64,000 bases of DNA from Ww85 sp963745765 (GCA_963745765.1 CAVUYQ010000018.1:1-64000), one strand, 5' to 3'. Numbered from the stretch's first letter, positions 53,173 to 62,621 are shown. The notes: generated by a model from the letters alone, not told the origin. Made by a program: numbers and translations.

Positions 53173-54879
53173 ATGAATAATGCCCAGATTCTGGCAAAAT
53201 GTTTGGTTGACCTGGGTGTCAGGCGGGTTTTTGGATTTTCTGGTGCCACCATATTACCGGCATTTCATGCCATTGATGAGGCCGGTATTGAGATCATCGT
53301 CGGAGCTAATGAACAGTCATGTGCGTTTGCCGCCGGGGGAGTCTCCCGGTCCAGTGACCAGGTTGGGGTGGCGGTGGTCACATCGGGACCGGCGATCACC
53401 AATACCCTGACAGCGGTGGCCGATGCCAATGCCGACTCTATCCCGCTGCTGGTCTTTGCCGGGCAGGTAGCCCAGAATAATCTGGGCACTGATGTCTTTC
53501 AGACCATCAATGTTGCGTCCGTCTTTGCCGATGCTGCCAAAAAGGTCATTCTCATCAACGAGATGCAGGATGTCGAAGAGGTTGTAAAAGATGCATACTA
53601 TCTGGCAAAATCCGGTAAGCCGGGTCCGGTCGTTATAGATTTCCCCATGGATATCCAGAAGATGGAAGGGACGTATCGCGCTATCGACGTCAAGCGTTTC
53701 CGTCATAAATATGATGAGGAACGGCACCTCGGCCAGAATCAGTGCAAGCAGTTCTTCGACATGTTGAAAAAATCGAAGCGTCCGCTTCTCTACATCGGCG
53801 GCGGCCTTAATTCACCGGAAGCCAGCGAACTGATCCGCACCTTTAACCGGCTCTACCGGGTGCCGTCAATCTGGAGTCTGATGGGTAAGGGCATCCTGAA
53901 TGAAAACGCGGACTGGGCACTTGGTATGCTGGGAATGTTCGGTGTTCCCGCTGCTAATATGGCTATCCAGGAGACTGATCTTTTCGTGGCCTTCGGAATT
54001 CGCTGGGACGACCGTGTTTCGCAGAAGGTCGGTGAATCGGGCCTTGCGGCGGAGATTGCCTATTTTGACATCAACCCGGCAAAAGTGCAGGAAGTGCGCT
54101 TTTCCCGGAATCCGAAATTTTCCTTTATCGGCAAGGCGGAAACGGCTCTCAATGATCTGCTGCAGTACGCAGAAAAGCATGACATTCAACTGGATATCGG
54201 TGAGTGGCAGCAGCGCGCACGGCAGTTAAAGATTGATAACAAACTTAATTTCAATCGAAAAGCGATAGCAATTCAGCAGTCTGAAGTAATGGAGTTACTT
54301 TCGGATCGTCTTACGGAAAACACCAAAATAACGACCGGTGTCGGTAATCATCAGATGTTTGCCGCCCAGTACCTGGTCACGCTTAAACCAAAATGCTTCA
54401 TTACTTCCGGCGGTTATGGAACGATGGGTTTTGCTGTACCGACGGCAATCGGTGCACATTATGCCAACCCGGAAGCGAAGATCATTGCCATAGACGGTGA
54501 CGGAAGCTTGTTGATGAACTTTGGCGAACTCTATACCATCGGCAAGTACAATCTTCCGGTCAAAGTGCTGATGCTGAACAATCATGGCGACTGTATGGTA
54601 AGAAATATCCAGGACATTATCTATAAGGGCGCACATGTCGGTACCAAGAAGATCACCTCCGTCAGTTTTGCCAATGTCGCCAGAGAGATGGGTTTCACCT
54701 TCCACCAGCGTGTTGAGGATCGTGCTGATTTACAGCAGGCCCTGGAAGATCTGATTAATGCAACAGGACCTTCATTTCTCGAAGTGGTAACCGACGTTGA
54801 TGAAGTTCTTTACCCGAGAATACCGGCCGGTCTCGGATACAAAGACATGATCCTTGGTCCGCATATGAAAAATAATTAA
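53173..54879 (+). CDS. ilvB: acetolactate synthase large-subunit-like ThDP enzyme
   Basis: The protein (568 aa) has the three ThDP-enzyme domains: N-terminal PYR (catalytic Glu in GANEQSCAFAAGG), central FAD/NAD-like domain and C-terminal PP with the GDG-x25-NN motif (DGDGSLLMNFGELYT...LNNHG). ALS makes acetolactate from pyruvate. Here the usual MVRQWQ segment reads MVRNIQD and the N-terminal HEQ is NEQ, so the enzyme is a divergent member and may use another 2-oxo acid. The small subunit upstream supports an ALS role. Confidence 0.82.
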   Translation: MNNAQILAKCLVDLGVRRVFGFSGATILPAFHAIDEAGIEIIVGANEQSCAFAAGGVSRSSDQVGVAVVTSGPAITNTLTAVADANADSIPLLVFAGQVAQNNLGTDVFQTINVASVFADAAKKVILINEMQDVEEVVKDAYYLAKSGKPGPVVIDFPMDIQKMEGTYRAIDVKRFRHKYDEERHLGQNQCKQFFDMLKKSKRPLLYIGGGLNSPEASELIRTFNRLYRVPSIWSLMGKGILNENADWALGMLGMFGVPAANMAIQETDLFVAFGIRWDDRVSQKVGESGLAAEIAYFDINPAKVQEVRFSRNPKFSFIGKAETALNDLLQYAEKHDIQLDIGEWQQRARQLKIDNKLNFNRKAIAIQQSEVMELLSDRLTENTKITTGVGNHQMFAAQYLVTLKPKCFITSGGYGTMGFAVPTAIGAHYANPEAKIIAIDGDGSLLMNFGELYTIGKYNLPVKVLMLNNHGDCMVRNIQDIIYKGAHVGTKKITSVSFANVAREMGFTFHQRVEDRADLQQALEDLINATGPSFLEVVTDVDEVLYPRIPAGLGYKDMILGPHMKNN

Positions 54880-54903
54880 TTTCAAGCGGTATCAGCAATG
54901 TTC

Positions 54904-54943
54904 AACACCCTCTGGAGCCGAGTGCTTCAGGGGGTGTTCTTTT
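54904..54943 (+). terminator. terminator after the acetolactate synthase-like gene
   Basis: AACACCC (54904-54910) pairs with GGGTGTT (54932-54938), with TCTGGAG/CTTCAGG extending the stem. CTTTTGG follows. It ends the ilv unit. Confidence 0.65.
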
Positions 54944-55194
54944 GGAACCGGTGGTGATGGCGGCAGTGCATAGCAATCGGCAAGACAGAAGCGTCATGAC
55001 AGGAGGACAGGTATGCTGCCGGTATATTTTTGTGAGAAAAAATGATACGGGATAAAACTCTTGTATTATGACAGTACGATTGCTGATGGAATTGCCGGTA
55101 ACTGTCCTCATTTGTCTCACTATATTGATCCTGAGGGAAAGCTTTAATCCCGGCAGCAACCGCAGGTTCATTCCCGGAAAGGAGATCTTCCCAC

Positions 55195-55902
55195 ATGCAG
55201 GAAACCCAGAACAATTTTAAAAGCGCCCCGAAAAGATTTCATCCGCGGGGTCTTACTATTCTCTATGAAGACCATGACCTGCTGGTTGTCGATAAGAGGA
55301 GTGGCCTTTTAACGGTGAGTACCGATAGAATCAAAGATAATACAGTCTTCTATCTGCTCAACAACTATGTGAAAAAAGGGATTCAAAAATCGAGAAACCG
55401 GGTGTTTATCGTTCATCGCCTGGATAGAGATACTTCCGGACTGCTTGTCGTTGCAAAAAATGAGAAAGCGAAAGATTATCTGCAGGAACAGTGGCAGCAT
55501 TTCGACAAAAAGTATCATGCCATTGTTCAGGGAAGATTACCCGATAAACAGGGAATTATCTCTTCTTACCTTGCCGAAAACAGTGTCCATAAAATGTATT
55601 CCGTCAATGATTCGACGAAGGGAAAACTGGCAAAAACAGGTTATCGAGTCCTCAAGGAAACCAAACATGCAAGTCTTCTTGAAATTGATCTGATCACCGG
55701 AAGAAAAAACCAGATACGGGTCCATTTTGCCGAGCAGGGATACCCTGTTCTCGGTGATAAAAAATATGGAAAAAAAGATCCGGGTGTGAAACGGCTCATG
55801 CTCCATGCACTTTCTGTCACCATCAAACACCCAAAGACAAAAGAGCCGATGACCTTTGAAACGAAGGTTCCTCCATATTTTAAATCACTGCTGGGTGCGT
55901 GA
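55195..55902 (+). CDS. RluA-family 23S rRNA/tRNA pseudouridine synthase
   Basis: The protein (235 aa) contains the catalytic motif HRLDRDTSGLLVVAK, with the Asp nucleophile, plus GRKNQIRVHFAEQGYPVLGDKKYG. It isomerises uridine in RNA. It has no S4 domain, so it belongs to the short RluA-like class. AAAGGAG precedes the ATG. It is probably a single-gene unit. Confidence 0.92.
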   Translation: MQETQNNFKSAPKRFHPRGLTILYEDHDLLVVDKRSGLLTVSTDRIKDNTVFYLLNNYVKKGIQKSRNRVFIVHRLDRDTSGLLVVAKNEKAKDYLQEQWQHFDKKYHAIVQGRLPDKQGIISSYLAENSVHKMYSVNDSTKGKLAKTGYRVLKETKHASLLEIDLITGRKNQIRVHFAEQGYPVLGDKKYGKKDPGVKRLMLHALSVTIKHPKTKEPMTFETKVPPYFKSLLGA

Positions 55903-56012
55903 TAGTTAAACGGTTAGCGACTGAAGCTCAATGGACGGTATCAAGCGCGTTTCAGGAAAATGTTCATGAAATGTGGAGGTTAACTATTAAATCATGATGG
56001 AGGGTATATTCT

Positions 56013-56453
56013 ATGCAGAGAGCAACCAGGGCTGTCGATAATTTTCTGGCAGGATTTGCCTGTTCACAAGCGATTTTAGCTGAATATGCAGAGCTTTTTG
56101 ATCTGCGGCGGGAACAGGCGATCAAGATTGCGGCAGGATTTGCCGGAGGAATGCGTATCGGCTCGACCTGCGGTGCGGTTGCCGCTGCTTATATGATATT
56201 AGGACTGAAATTTGGCCGGCAGCAGTGCGAAAACCAGGAAGGACGTGAGCCTGTCTATACGGCGATCATGGATTTTAACCGGCGCTTTGAAGCAGATAAT
56301 GGATCATTGAACTGCAAGAATCTGCTTGGCTGCGATATCAGTACTGCCAAAGGGCTGGATACTGCCAAAAAGGAGAATCTTTTCCGGACACTCTGCCCTC
56401 GTTTTGTCAGAAGCGCTGCAGAACTGCTGGATGAGATGCTAGATGAAGGATGA
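56013..56453 (+). CDS. C_GCAxxG_C_C family redox-like protein
   Basis: The protein (146 aa) shows the spaced cysteines of the family: CSQAIL near residue 17, GFAGGMRIGSTCGAVAAA around 47-65, NCKNLLGCDI and a C-terminal CPRFV. Family members are small, possibly metal- or Fe-S-binding proteins of unknown function, common in anaerobes. GGAGG lies upstream of the ATG. Confidence 0.88.
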   Translation: MQRATRAVDNFLAGFACSQAILAEYAELFDLRREQAIKIAAGFAGGMRIGSTCGAVAAAYMILGLKFGRQQCENQEGREPVYTAIMDFNRRFEADNGSLNCKNLLGCDISTAKGLDTAKKENLFRTLCPRFVRSAAELLDEMLDEG

Positions 56454-56605
56454 AAGGACAGTCATAGGCAGACACGACAGACCGGACACGAGCAAGGGTA
56501 TATGATGTTCACGCTCATATACAGCGGCAGACTGTCCGCCTGCAGGATCAGGCCACGACACTCGTCGATCTTCTTCACGCCGACTCAATATTTGCAAAAT
56601 TCATT

Positions 56606-56626
56606 AAATGCAATATAGTTGCATTT
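56606..56626 (+). promoter_or_regulatory. Zur-box-like palindrome upstream of znuA
   Basis: AAATGCAA-TATAG-TTGCATTT is a perfect inverted repeat with 8-bp arms, 40 bp before the zinc-uptake operon whose last gene encodes a Fur-family regulator. Position and symmetry suggest it is the Zur operator (inference). Confidence 0.7.
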
Positions 56627-56665
56627 GTCTGATTTGTGGTATTTCTTGAAGAGAAGGTCATGTAA

Positions 56666-57553
56666 ATGAAGGAAAAACTGATATATCCTGTGGTTGTTTA
56701 CTGTATTGCTCTGCTGCTCGGACTGCCGCTGCCTGCAGCGGCTGTGGACAGGGTTTTTGTCAGTGTTGTGCCGCAGAAGTTCTTTGTTGATAAAGTGAGC
56801 GGTGGAACCATTGAGGTCGAGGTGATGGTTCAGCCGGGAGCCAGTCCGGCCACCTATGAACCGAAGCCGTCACAGATGCGGAAACTTGCGGCCAGTTCGG
56901 CCTATTTTGCCATCGGCGTACCCTTTGAGGAGGCCTGGCTCGGTAAGATTTCCGGGGTAAACCCGAAGATGATGATCGTCCATACCGACGAGGGAATTGA
57001 CAAGATTGCCATGGCCGAGCATTCACATGATGGTGATCCGCGGGAAAGTGGGCATGACAAGCCCGGCAGACTCGATCCGCATATATGGCTCTCTCCGCCG
57101 CTGGTGAAAAAACAGGCGGCCATCATAAGAGATACCCTGTCAGAACTGCATCCGGAGCAGAAGGCTGCTTTTCAGAAAAACTATGATGTATTCAGCAGGG
57201 AAATAGACAAACTCGATAGTCATTTACATGAGATTTTGAAAATGAAAGCCGGGATGCAGTTCATGGTGTTTCATCCGTCCTGGGGGTATTTTGCCAGAGA
57301 ATACGGTCTTGAGCAGGTAGCCATCGAGATAGAGGGGAAATCGCCGAAACCGGCAGAGATAGAGGAATTGATACGCCACGCCAAAGAGCACAAAATTCGT
57401 GTTATCTTTGCTCAACCGCAATTTTCCGATAAGAGCGCCAGGCTTATCGCCCGGGAAATTGGCGGGGAAGTAATTCTCGTCGACCCGCTGGCTGAGAACT
57501 GGCTGCAGAATATGAAAGTGGTGGCTGAAAAATTCAAAATAGCCATGCGTTAG
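56666..57553 (+). CDS. znuA: zinc ABC transporter substrate-binding protein
   Basis: The protein (295 aa) has a signal peptide (to about residue 24, ending PAAAVDR). It is a cluster A-I binding protein: VQPGASPATYEPKPSQM, a His-rich loop (EHSHDGDPRESGHDKPG), DPHIWLSP, FHPSWGYFAREYG and EIGGEVILVDPL. Zinc ligands are the His in these motifs. It is the first gene of znuA-znuC-znuB-fur. Confidence 0.94.
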   Translation: MKEKLIYPVVVYCIALLLGLPLPAAAVDRVFVSVVPQKFFVDKVSGGTIEVEVMVQPGASPATYEPKPSQMRKLAASSAYFAIGVPFEEAWLGKISGVNPKMMIVHTDEGIDKIAMAEHSHDGDPRESGHDKPGRLDPHIWLSPPLVKKQAAIIRDTLSELHPEQKAAFQKNYDVFSREIDKLDSHLHEILKMKAGMQFMVFHPSWGYFAREYGLEQVAIEIEGKSPKPAEIEELIRHAKEHKIRVIFAQPQFSDKSARLIAREIGGEVILVDPLAENWLQNMKVVAEKFKIAMR

Positions 57554-57574
57554 GATACCCTGAAGTAGTTACCT

Positions 57575-58360
57575 ATGAGCAAGCCCATTATAGAAATAAC
57601 TGATCTGTGCTTTTCCTATAGTGGAAAGGAAGTACTTCACGGTATCGACCTCACGATTTATGAAAAAGACTTTGTGGCCATCATCGGTCCGAACGGCGGT
57701 GGTAAAACGACCCTTATCAAACTGGTTCTCGGACTGTTGAATCCGACGAGGGGAACAATAAAAATCAGGAATCGGCCGCCGCGTTCAAACGATACCACGC
57801 TCGGCTATGTTCCCCAGCAGATCGATCATAATCTCAGTTTCCCCGCCACCGCTCTCGATATCGTCCTGATGGGAAAACATAACCCGGACAGGCGGCGATT
57901 TTTTGGTGATTCAAAAGAGGATCGTCAGGCGGCTTTCTGGGCGCTTGAAAAGATGGGAATAGTGGAGGTGGCCGACCGCAAGATCACCGATCTGTCGGGA
58001 GGGCAGCGGCAGCGGGTCCTGATTGCCCGGGCGTTGGTCTCCCGTCCTGAGCTGCTTGTTCTTGATGAACCGACCGCCAGCATTGATACCAAGGGGCAGA
58101 AAGATTTTTATAGTCTGCTGAAAGAACTGAATGAATACCTGACCATCCTGATGGTGAGCCACGATCTGCTGACCATCTCTTCTTATGCCAAGTCAATCGC
58201 CTGTGTGAACAAGCGGCTGCATTATCACCAGACGTTCGAGTCTTCCGGTGATCTGCTTAATGCCTTCTATTCATGCTCGGTGGAAGAGATCTGTCCGGTT
58301 ACCAGTGTCTCGCGCAGTCTCCAGGAAAAACAGACAGCAGGAGAACGGGATAATGGTTGA
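57575..58360 (+). CDS. znuC: zinc ABC transporter ATP-binding protein
   Basis: The protein (261 aa) has Walker A GPNGGGKTT, Q-loop YVPQQIDHN, signature LSGGQRQRV, Walker B LLVLDEPTASID and His-switch VSHD. A His-containing C-terminal tail is present, as in metal transporters. Its stop overlaps the permease start by 8 bp. Confidence 0.94.
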   Translation: MSKPIIEITDLCFSYSGKEVLHGIDLTIYEKDFVAIIGPNGGGKTTLIKLVLGLLNPTRGTIKIRNRPPRSNDTTLGYVPQQIDHNLSFPATALDIVLMGKHNPDRRRFFGDSKEDRQAAFWALEKMGIVEVADRKITDLSGGQRQRVLIARALVSRPELLVLDEPTASIDTKGQKDFYSLLKELNEYLTILMVSHDLLTISSYAKSIACVNKRLHYHQTFESSGDLLNAFYSCSVEEICPVTSVSRSLQEKQTAGERDNG

Positions 58361-59216
58361 TGCCCTGCAGTTCGAATTCATGCGCAATGCCCTTATGGCC
58401 GGGATAGTGGCGAGTATCATCTGCGGTGTAATTGGTACGCTCATCGTCGTCAACCGGCTCGTTTTTCTCTCCGGCGGGGTTGCCCACAGCGCCTACGGCG
58501 GGATCGGGCTGGCATTTTTTTTCGGCTGGCCCTACATGATCGGAGCCGTTGGTTTCGCCCTGGTTGCCGCCCTGGTCATGGCTGCGATATCCTTGCGGTC
58601 AAAACAGCGGGCGGATACCATTATCGGGGTTATGTGGGCGGTAGGGATGGCAAGCGGTGTCCTGCTTCTTGATATGACCCCGGGCTATAATGTCGACCTG
58701 ATGAGTTACCTGTTCGGCAGCATCCTCAGCGTGCCGCAATCTGAGCTTGTTGTAATGGCGGTTATCGGCACCCTGATTTTTCTTCTGATTGCCTACTTCT
58801 TCCAGGATCTGCTGGTGATGTCGTATGATGAGGAATTTGCCCTCGTTCGCGGAGTTCCGGTTAAACGGCTCTACTATATGCTGATTGGTATCGTTGCCAT
58901 CACCGTGGTCATGGTGGTGCAGGTCGTCGGACTGATCCTGGTGATCGCCCTGCTCACCATTCCGCCCTATATTGCCGAGAAGTACACGAAATCTCTGTTG
59001 CAGATGATGCTGCTGTCCTGCTGTTTCGGCATGTTGTTTACCATCGGGGGGCTTTGGGTATCTTATGCCTACGACCTGACTTCAGGTGCCGCAATAATCT
59101 TTCTGGCAGGGTTTGTCTTTTTTCTCTCTCTGCTGCTGGATAGACTGTTGCTCTATCGGAAGAAGCTTATAATGATTCGCTCCCATGAAGAAATGCGCAA
59201 ACGCGGGATAGAATAA
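58353..59216 (+). CDS. znuB: zinc ABC transporter permease
   Basis: The protein (287 aa) is an ABC-3 family permease with eight to nine helices: MRNALMAGIVASIICGVIGTLIV, FLSGGVAHSAYGGIGLAF and SYLFGSILSV. ATG 58353 follows AGGAGAAC. The fur-type gene starts 3 bp after its stop, so the regulator is produced with the transporter. Confidence 0.93.
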   Translation: MVDALQFEFMRNALMAGIVASIICGVIGTLIVVNRLVFLSGGVAHSAYGGIGLAFFFGWPYMIGAVGFALVAALVMAAISLRSKQRADTIIGVMWAVGMASGVLLLDMTPGYNVDLMSYLFGSILSVPQSELVVMAVIGTLIFLLIAYFFQDLLVMSYDEEFALVRGVPVKRLYYMLIGIVAITVVMVVQVVGLILVIALLTIPPYIAEKYTKSLLQMMLLSCCFGMLFTIGGLWVSYAYDLTSGAAIIFLAGFVFFLSLLLDRLLLYRKKLIMIRSHEEMRKRGIE

Positions 59217-59219
59217 CCG

Positions 59220-59663
59220 ATGTGCCACCACTGTGATTACCGTAACATACTGACGGCTGCCGGCCTTGAGGCGACCAGGAACCGTCTGCGCGTGCTCGAG
59301 GTGATAGGGGAAAACAGCTATCCTCTTTCTGCCGGAGATATCTACACCACTGTTGAACGTCACCATCCCATCAATCGGGTGACGGTCTACCGGATTCTCG
59401 ATCTGCTGGCTGAAAACAATATAATCGAACGGTTAGGTAGCCTTAAAAGAGGTTCTTATTACGGCCTCGCACCTAACGAGAATCATGCGCCGCACCCTCA
59501 TTTTTACTGCACCAGCTGCGGCCGTATGGACTGTTTGAGTCCCGGGAGCCTGGCTGTCAACACCGAACATCTCAGAATTACCTTCCCCGGGAAGATTGAG
59601 CGGGTCGAGGTGCGCGTGGATGGTCTCTGCAAGACCTGCCTGAAGAAAGAATCCCTTTCGTGA
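59220..59663 (+). CDS. zur: Fur-family transcriptional regulator (probable Zur)
   Basis: The protein (147 aa) has the Fur winged HTH (PINRVTVYRILDLLAENNIIERL) and a metal domain with CTSCGRMDC and CKTC, the structural zinc site, plus a HAPHPHFYC cluster. Placement in the znu operon and the upstream palindrome support a zinc-responsive repressor (Zur) rather than Fur or PerR. Confidence 0.9.
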   Translation: MCHHCDYRNILTAAGLEATRNRLRVLEVIGENSYPLSAGDIYTTVERHHPINRVTVYRILDLLAENNIIERLGSLKRGSYYGLAPNENHAPHPHFYCTSCGRMDCLSPGSLAVNTEHLRITFPGKIERVEVRVDGLCKTCLKKESLS

Positions 59664-59705
59664 TGCCCTGATAAGGCCGGCGGTCGAGAAAAAGAAAGAA
59701 AACGA

Positions 59706-62153
59706 TCAGTGAGTACTCAACGGGTTTTGCAGATTGTACCGTTCGATTTTTCTGCGCAGTGTATCTTTGGAAATGCCGAGTTCACGACAGGTGATCATCT
59801 TTTTCCATTTGTTTCGCTGCAGGGTGTTAAGAATAGTCTGCTGCTCGATCTGATCGAGGGTCATGCCTGTTTCATAAACTGTGGTCGATGAATGAGCATC
59901 GATGTTTTCAGAATGAAAACTGTCCGGTAGATGTTCTTCGTTGATGTAACCGCCCGGACAGAGAATAAAGCCGTATTCTATAATGTTTTCGAGTTCCCTG
60001 ATATTACCGGGAAAGGTGTGTCTCATCAGAAGTTTCATGACCCCGTCGCTGACGCCGGCAATGTCTTTTTGTTTCTCTGCCCGGAATTTATCGACAAAAT
60101 GCTCAATGAGCAGCGGTATATCCTCCCGCCGTTCGCGCAACGGGGGCAGGGTGATGTTGACTACGTTGAGGCGATAGTAGAGATCGTCCCGAAAGAGTCC
60201 ATTTTCCACCAGTTTTTTAAGTTCCCTGTTGGTTGCCGCAATTACCCGGATGTTGACCTTGATTGATTCATTCGATCCCAGTGGTTCATAAACACGTTCT
60301 TCCAGAACCCGCAGCAGCTTAACCTGCAGTGAGTGCGGGATGTCACCGATTTCGTCAAGAAAAATCGTGCCTCCTTCTGCTGCGGCAAAACGCCCTTCCC
60401 GGTCTTTCCTGGCATCGGTAAAGGCACCGGAACGATAGCCGAACAGTTCCGATTCAAGCAGTGTTTCTGGAATGGCACCGCAATTTACCGAAATGAATGG
60501 CTTTTTGCTGCGGGAGGAGGCATTGACAATAGCCTCGGCCAGGATACCCTTGCCTGTTCCGCTTTCACCAAGTATCAGCACGGAACTGTCACTGACGGCA
60601 ATGTCCGGGAGAATCTGGAAATAGCGTTGCATCGCTGGACTCTTGCTGATGATTTCATCGAAGGTGTAGCGTTGCATCAATTGCTTGCGCAGCGTTTCTT
60701 CAATTGAAAGATCACGAAAGGTTTCGACTCCGCCAATGACATTTCCGACGATGTCTACCAGGGGTGAAGCGCTGATACTGATGGATTTTCTTTTACCATC
60801 GGTGGTATCAATGGTAATTGACCTGTTTGCCACCGGTCTTCCTATATAGAGACTTTCGGCAATGGCGCAGTTCTTGCCGCATATGGAGGAGTGGAAGACA
60901 TCACTGCAATAACTGCCGATGGCCTCATCACGTCCCCAACCTGTTATCTTTTCAGCGGCAAGGTTGAACGAGGTTATCCGCCAGTTCCTGTCAACGGTAA
61001 AAACGCCATCGGCGACGGAATCGAGAATAAGCTTGTTCTTCAGGGCCTCAGTGTTATCTCGAAAGGTCTGGACACAGCCAATGGTTCGTTTTTCTGCATC
61101 AAGTACAGGGGTGATCGAAACGGAAATAGGGATATTGTATCCATCCTTATCGGCGACATAGCCGTCCTGGTTGATAATATTACATGGTTCTCCCCGGCTG
61201 GCCTGCATGATCGGGCAGGCCGAGACACCGTCAGCACCAAAAAATATCTCATCGCAGGAGCGCCCGACAACGTCTGATTCATCCCAGCCGGTTATTTCCT
61301 GAGCCCCCGAGTTAAAAGAGGTAATGATACCTTTGGCATCGAAAATGACGACTCCGTCGGCCACCGCATTGATGATGAGATCACTCTTTACCGATTCACT
61401 GATATCCCGAAACGTCTCGACACCGCCGATTATCTGGTTTTCCGTGTCGATAAGCGGTGTTGCACTGATACTGACCGGAAAAGAGGTTCCGTCTTTTCTG
61501 GTGATGTATATATCGCGGTCATAGCGGATGTTACAATTGTTCATGATACTGTTTGAAACGGCACAGGAACCGCTACAGATGTTGGCTTTGAAGACCGTTT
61601 TGCATGGTCGGCCAAGTACCTCGTCCTGGGTCCAGCCGGTCATCTGTTCCGCCGCTTCGTTAAACGAGGTGATTTTCATCTCCTGGTCAACGGTAAATAC
61701 CCCTTCGGCAATTGAGTTAAGTGCCATTACCCTCGTAGTGACGGCACCGGAGTAATCGATCAGGCCGATATAGGCTCCTTGAGTTTTCCCCTGGCCATCA
61801 GGGAGTTTGACAATACGAACGGTGATAATGTCTTTCTGTCCATTGCGAGAATCGGGCAGCTTGAACTGCTCGTTTTTCATGGCTGATATAGGTATGGAAA
61901 GGCGGTCTGCGAGCGTTTTGAAACGCTTGTCGGGGGTGATAACCTTGAGAAGCTTCTGCTGAATGAGCTGTTCTGTGGATGTACCGAGGATACCTGCTGC
62001 CAGATCGTTGCATGAAGTGACGATACCGTTGCTGTCAATGGTGAGGTAGCCTATGTCAGGATTTTTAAGACGCTGTTTTATATGGTTTTTCATGTCACGG
62101 TCCAGGATGCGCCGGGAAACAGTTCCGACAGATATATTTAGGCCACCTTGCAT
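59706..62153 (-). CDS. multi-PAS sigma-54-dependent transcriptional activator
   Basis: The protein (815 aa from ATG 62153; 795 aa from ATG 62093) has four PAS regions (about 30-135, 142-255, 262-375 and 380-490), an AAA+ domain with GESGTGKG (539-546), a GAFTDA-type loop (FRSGAFTDARKDREG region), and a Fis-type HTH at the C-terminus (CRELGISKDTLRRKIERY). PAS 2 and PAS 4 carry a repeated C-x8-C-x3-C pattern (C184/193/197 and C416/425/429) that could hold a redox cofactor. The upstream start lies within repeat B, where AAAAGG is the ribosome-binding site; the start after it has none as good. Confidence 0.9.
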   Translation of the reverse strand: MQGGLNISVGTVSRRILDRDMKNHIKQRLKNPDIGYLTIDSNGIVTSCNDLAAGILGTSTEQLIQQKLLKVITPDKRFKTLADRLSIPISAMKNEQFKLPDSRNGQKDIITVRIVKLPDGQGKTQGAYIGLIDYSGAVTTRVMALNSIAEGVFTVDQEMKITSFNEAAEQMTGWTQDEVLGRPCKTVFKANICSGSCAVSNSIMNNCNIRYDRDIYITRKDGTSFPVSISATPLIDTENQIIGGVETFRDISESVKSDLIINAVADGVVIFDAKGIITSFNSGAQEITGWDESDVVGRSCDEIFFGADGVSACPIMQASRGEPCNIINQDGYVADKDGYNIPISVSITPVLDAEKRTIGCVQTFRDNTEALKNKLILDSVADGVFTVDRNWRITSFNLAAEKITGWGRDEAIGSYCSDVFHSSICGKNCAIAESLYIGRPVANRSITIDTTDGKRKSISISASPLVDIVGNVIGGVETFRDLSIEETLRKQLMQRYTFDEIISKSPAMQRYFQILPDIAVSDSSVLILGESGTGKGILAEAIVNASSRSKKPFISVNCGAIPETLLESELFGYRSGAFTDARKDREGRFAAAEGGTIFLDEIGDIPHSLQVKLLRVLEERVYEPLGSNESIKVNIRVIAATNRELKKLVENGLFRDDLYYRLNVVNITLPPLRERREDIPLLIEHFVDKFRAEKQKDIAGVSDGVMKLLMRHTFPGNIRELENIIEYGFILCPGGYINEEHLPDSFHSENIDAHSSTTVYETGMTLDQIEQQTILNTLQRNKWKKMITCRELGISKDTLRRKIERYNLQNPLSTH

Positions 62154-62254
62154 AATTGCCTTTTCGTCCGATCTCTGCGTTATGCTCGAAATTTTATCCT
62201 CGGAACAGTAACCATATGCCTGCGGTAAAATTTCTCGTAAGCCTTGATCTCGAA
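62139..62254. repeat. dispersed palindromic repeat B, copy 2
   Basis: The 116-bp copy is inverted relative to 31853-31969 and highly similar. It overlaps the 5' end of the multi-PAS activator gene, supplying a ribosome-binding site and ATG (AAAAGGCAATTATGCAAG) that are also conserved in the other copy. Confidence 0.8.
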
Positions 62255-62330
62255 CGAAAAATCTAATTATTCAAGGTACCCTTTAATTATAACCTTAAAC
62301 ATTTCTCGGCGCAATAATGAGGAGAAAAAG

Positions 62331-62621
62331 TGAGTGTGCAAGGCACGATCATTGCTATTAACCGGGCAACACTGTAGGCCGCTGGCAAGACACGTGATAA
62401 CCTTGTTGGAAAAGGGATCTGTGAGATTATCCATGGAGGCCGCAGGCCGCATATCAAATGCCTGCTTGAAGAAATTCTGCTTACCTGCAGGGGTAAGAAT
62501 GAAGACACAAAACTCAAGGTACCCTCAAAAAGCGGATAAAAAAATCATGATACCCAGCCGGCTGACCGAGATAGACGGTGTCTGGAAGTCAGGAGTCGTT
62601 GTCAGAGATTTTGGCACCTGA
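62331..62621 (+). pseudogene. decayed PAS-domain fragment
   Basis: In one frame the sequence reads INRATL*AAGKTRDNLVGKG and then CEIIHGGRRPHIKCLLEEIL, which resembles a sensor PAS domain (GK-x-CxEIIHG). A later frame gives LTEIDGVWKSGVVVRD, like the end of a PAS domain. Stops and a frameshift interrupt it. It is probably a remnant of a PAS sensor gene, perhaps related to the multi-PAS gene nearby. Confidence 0.5.
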
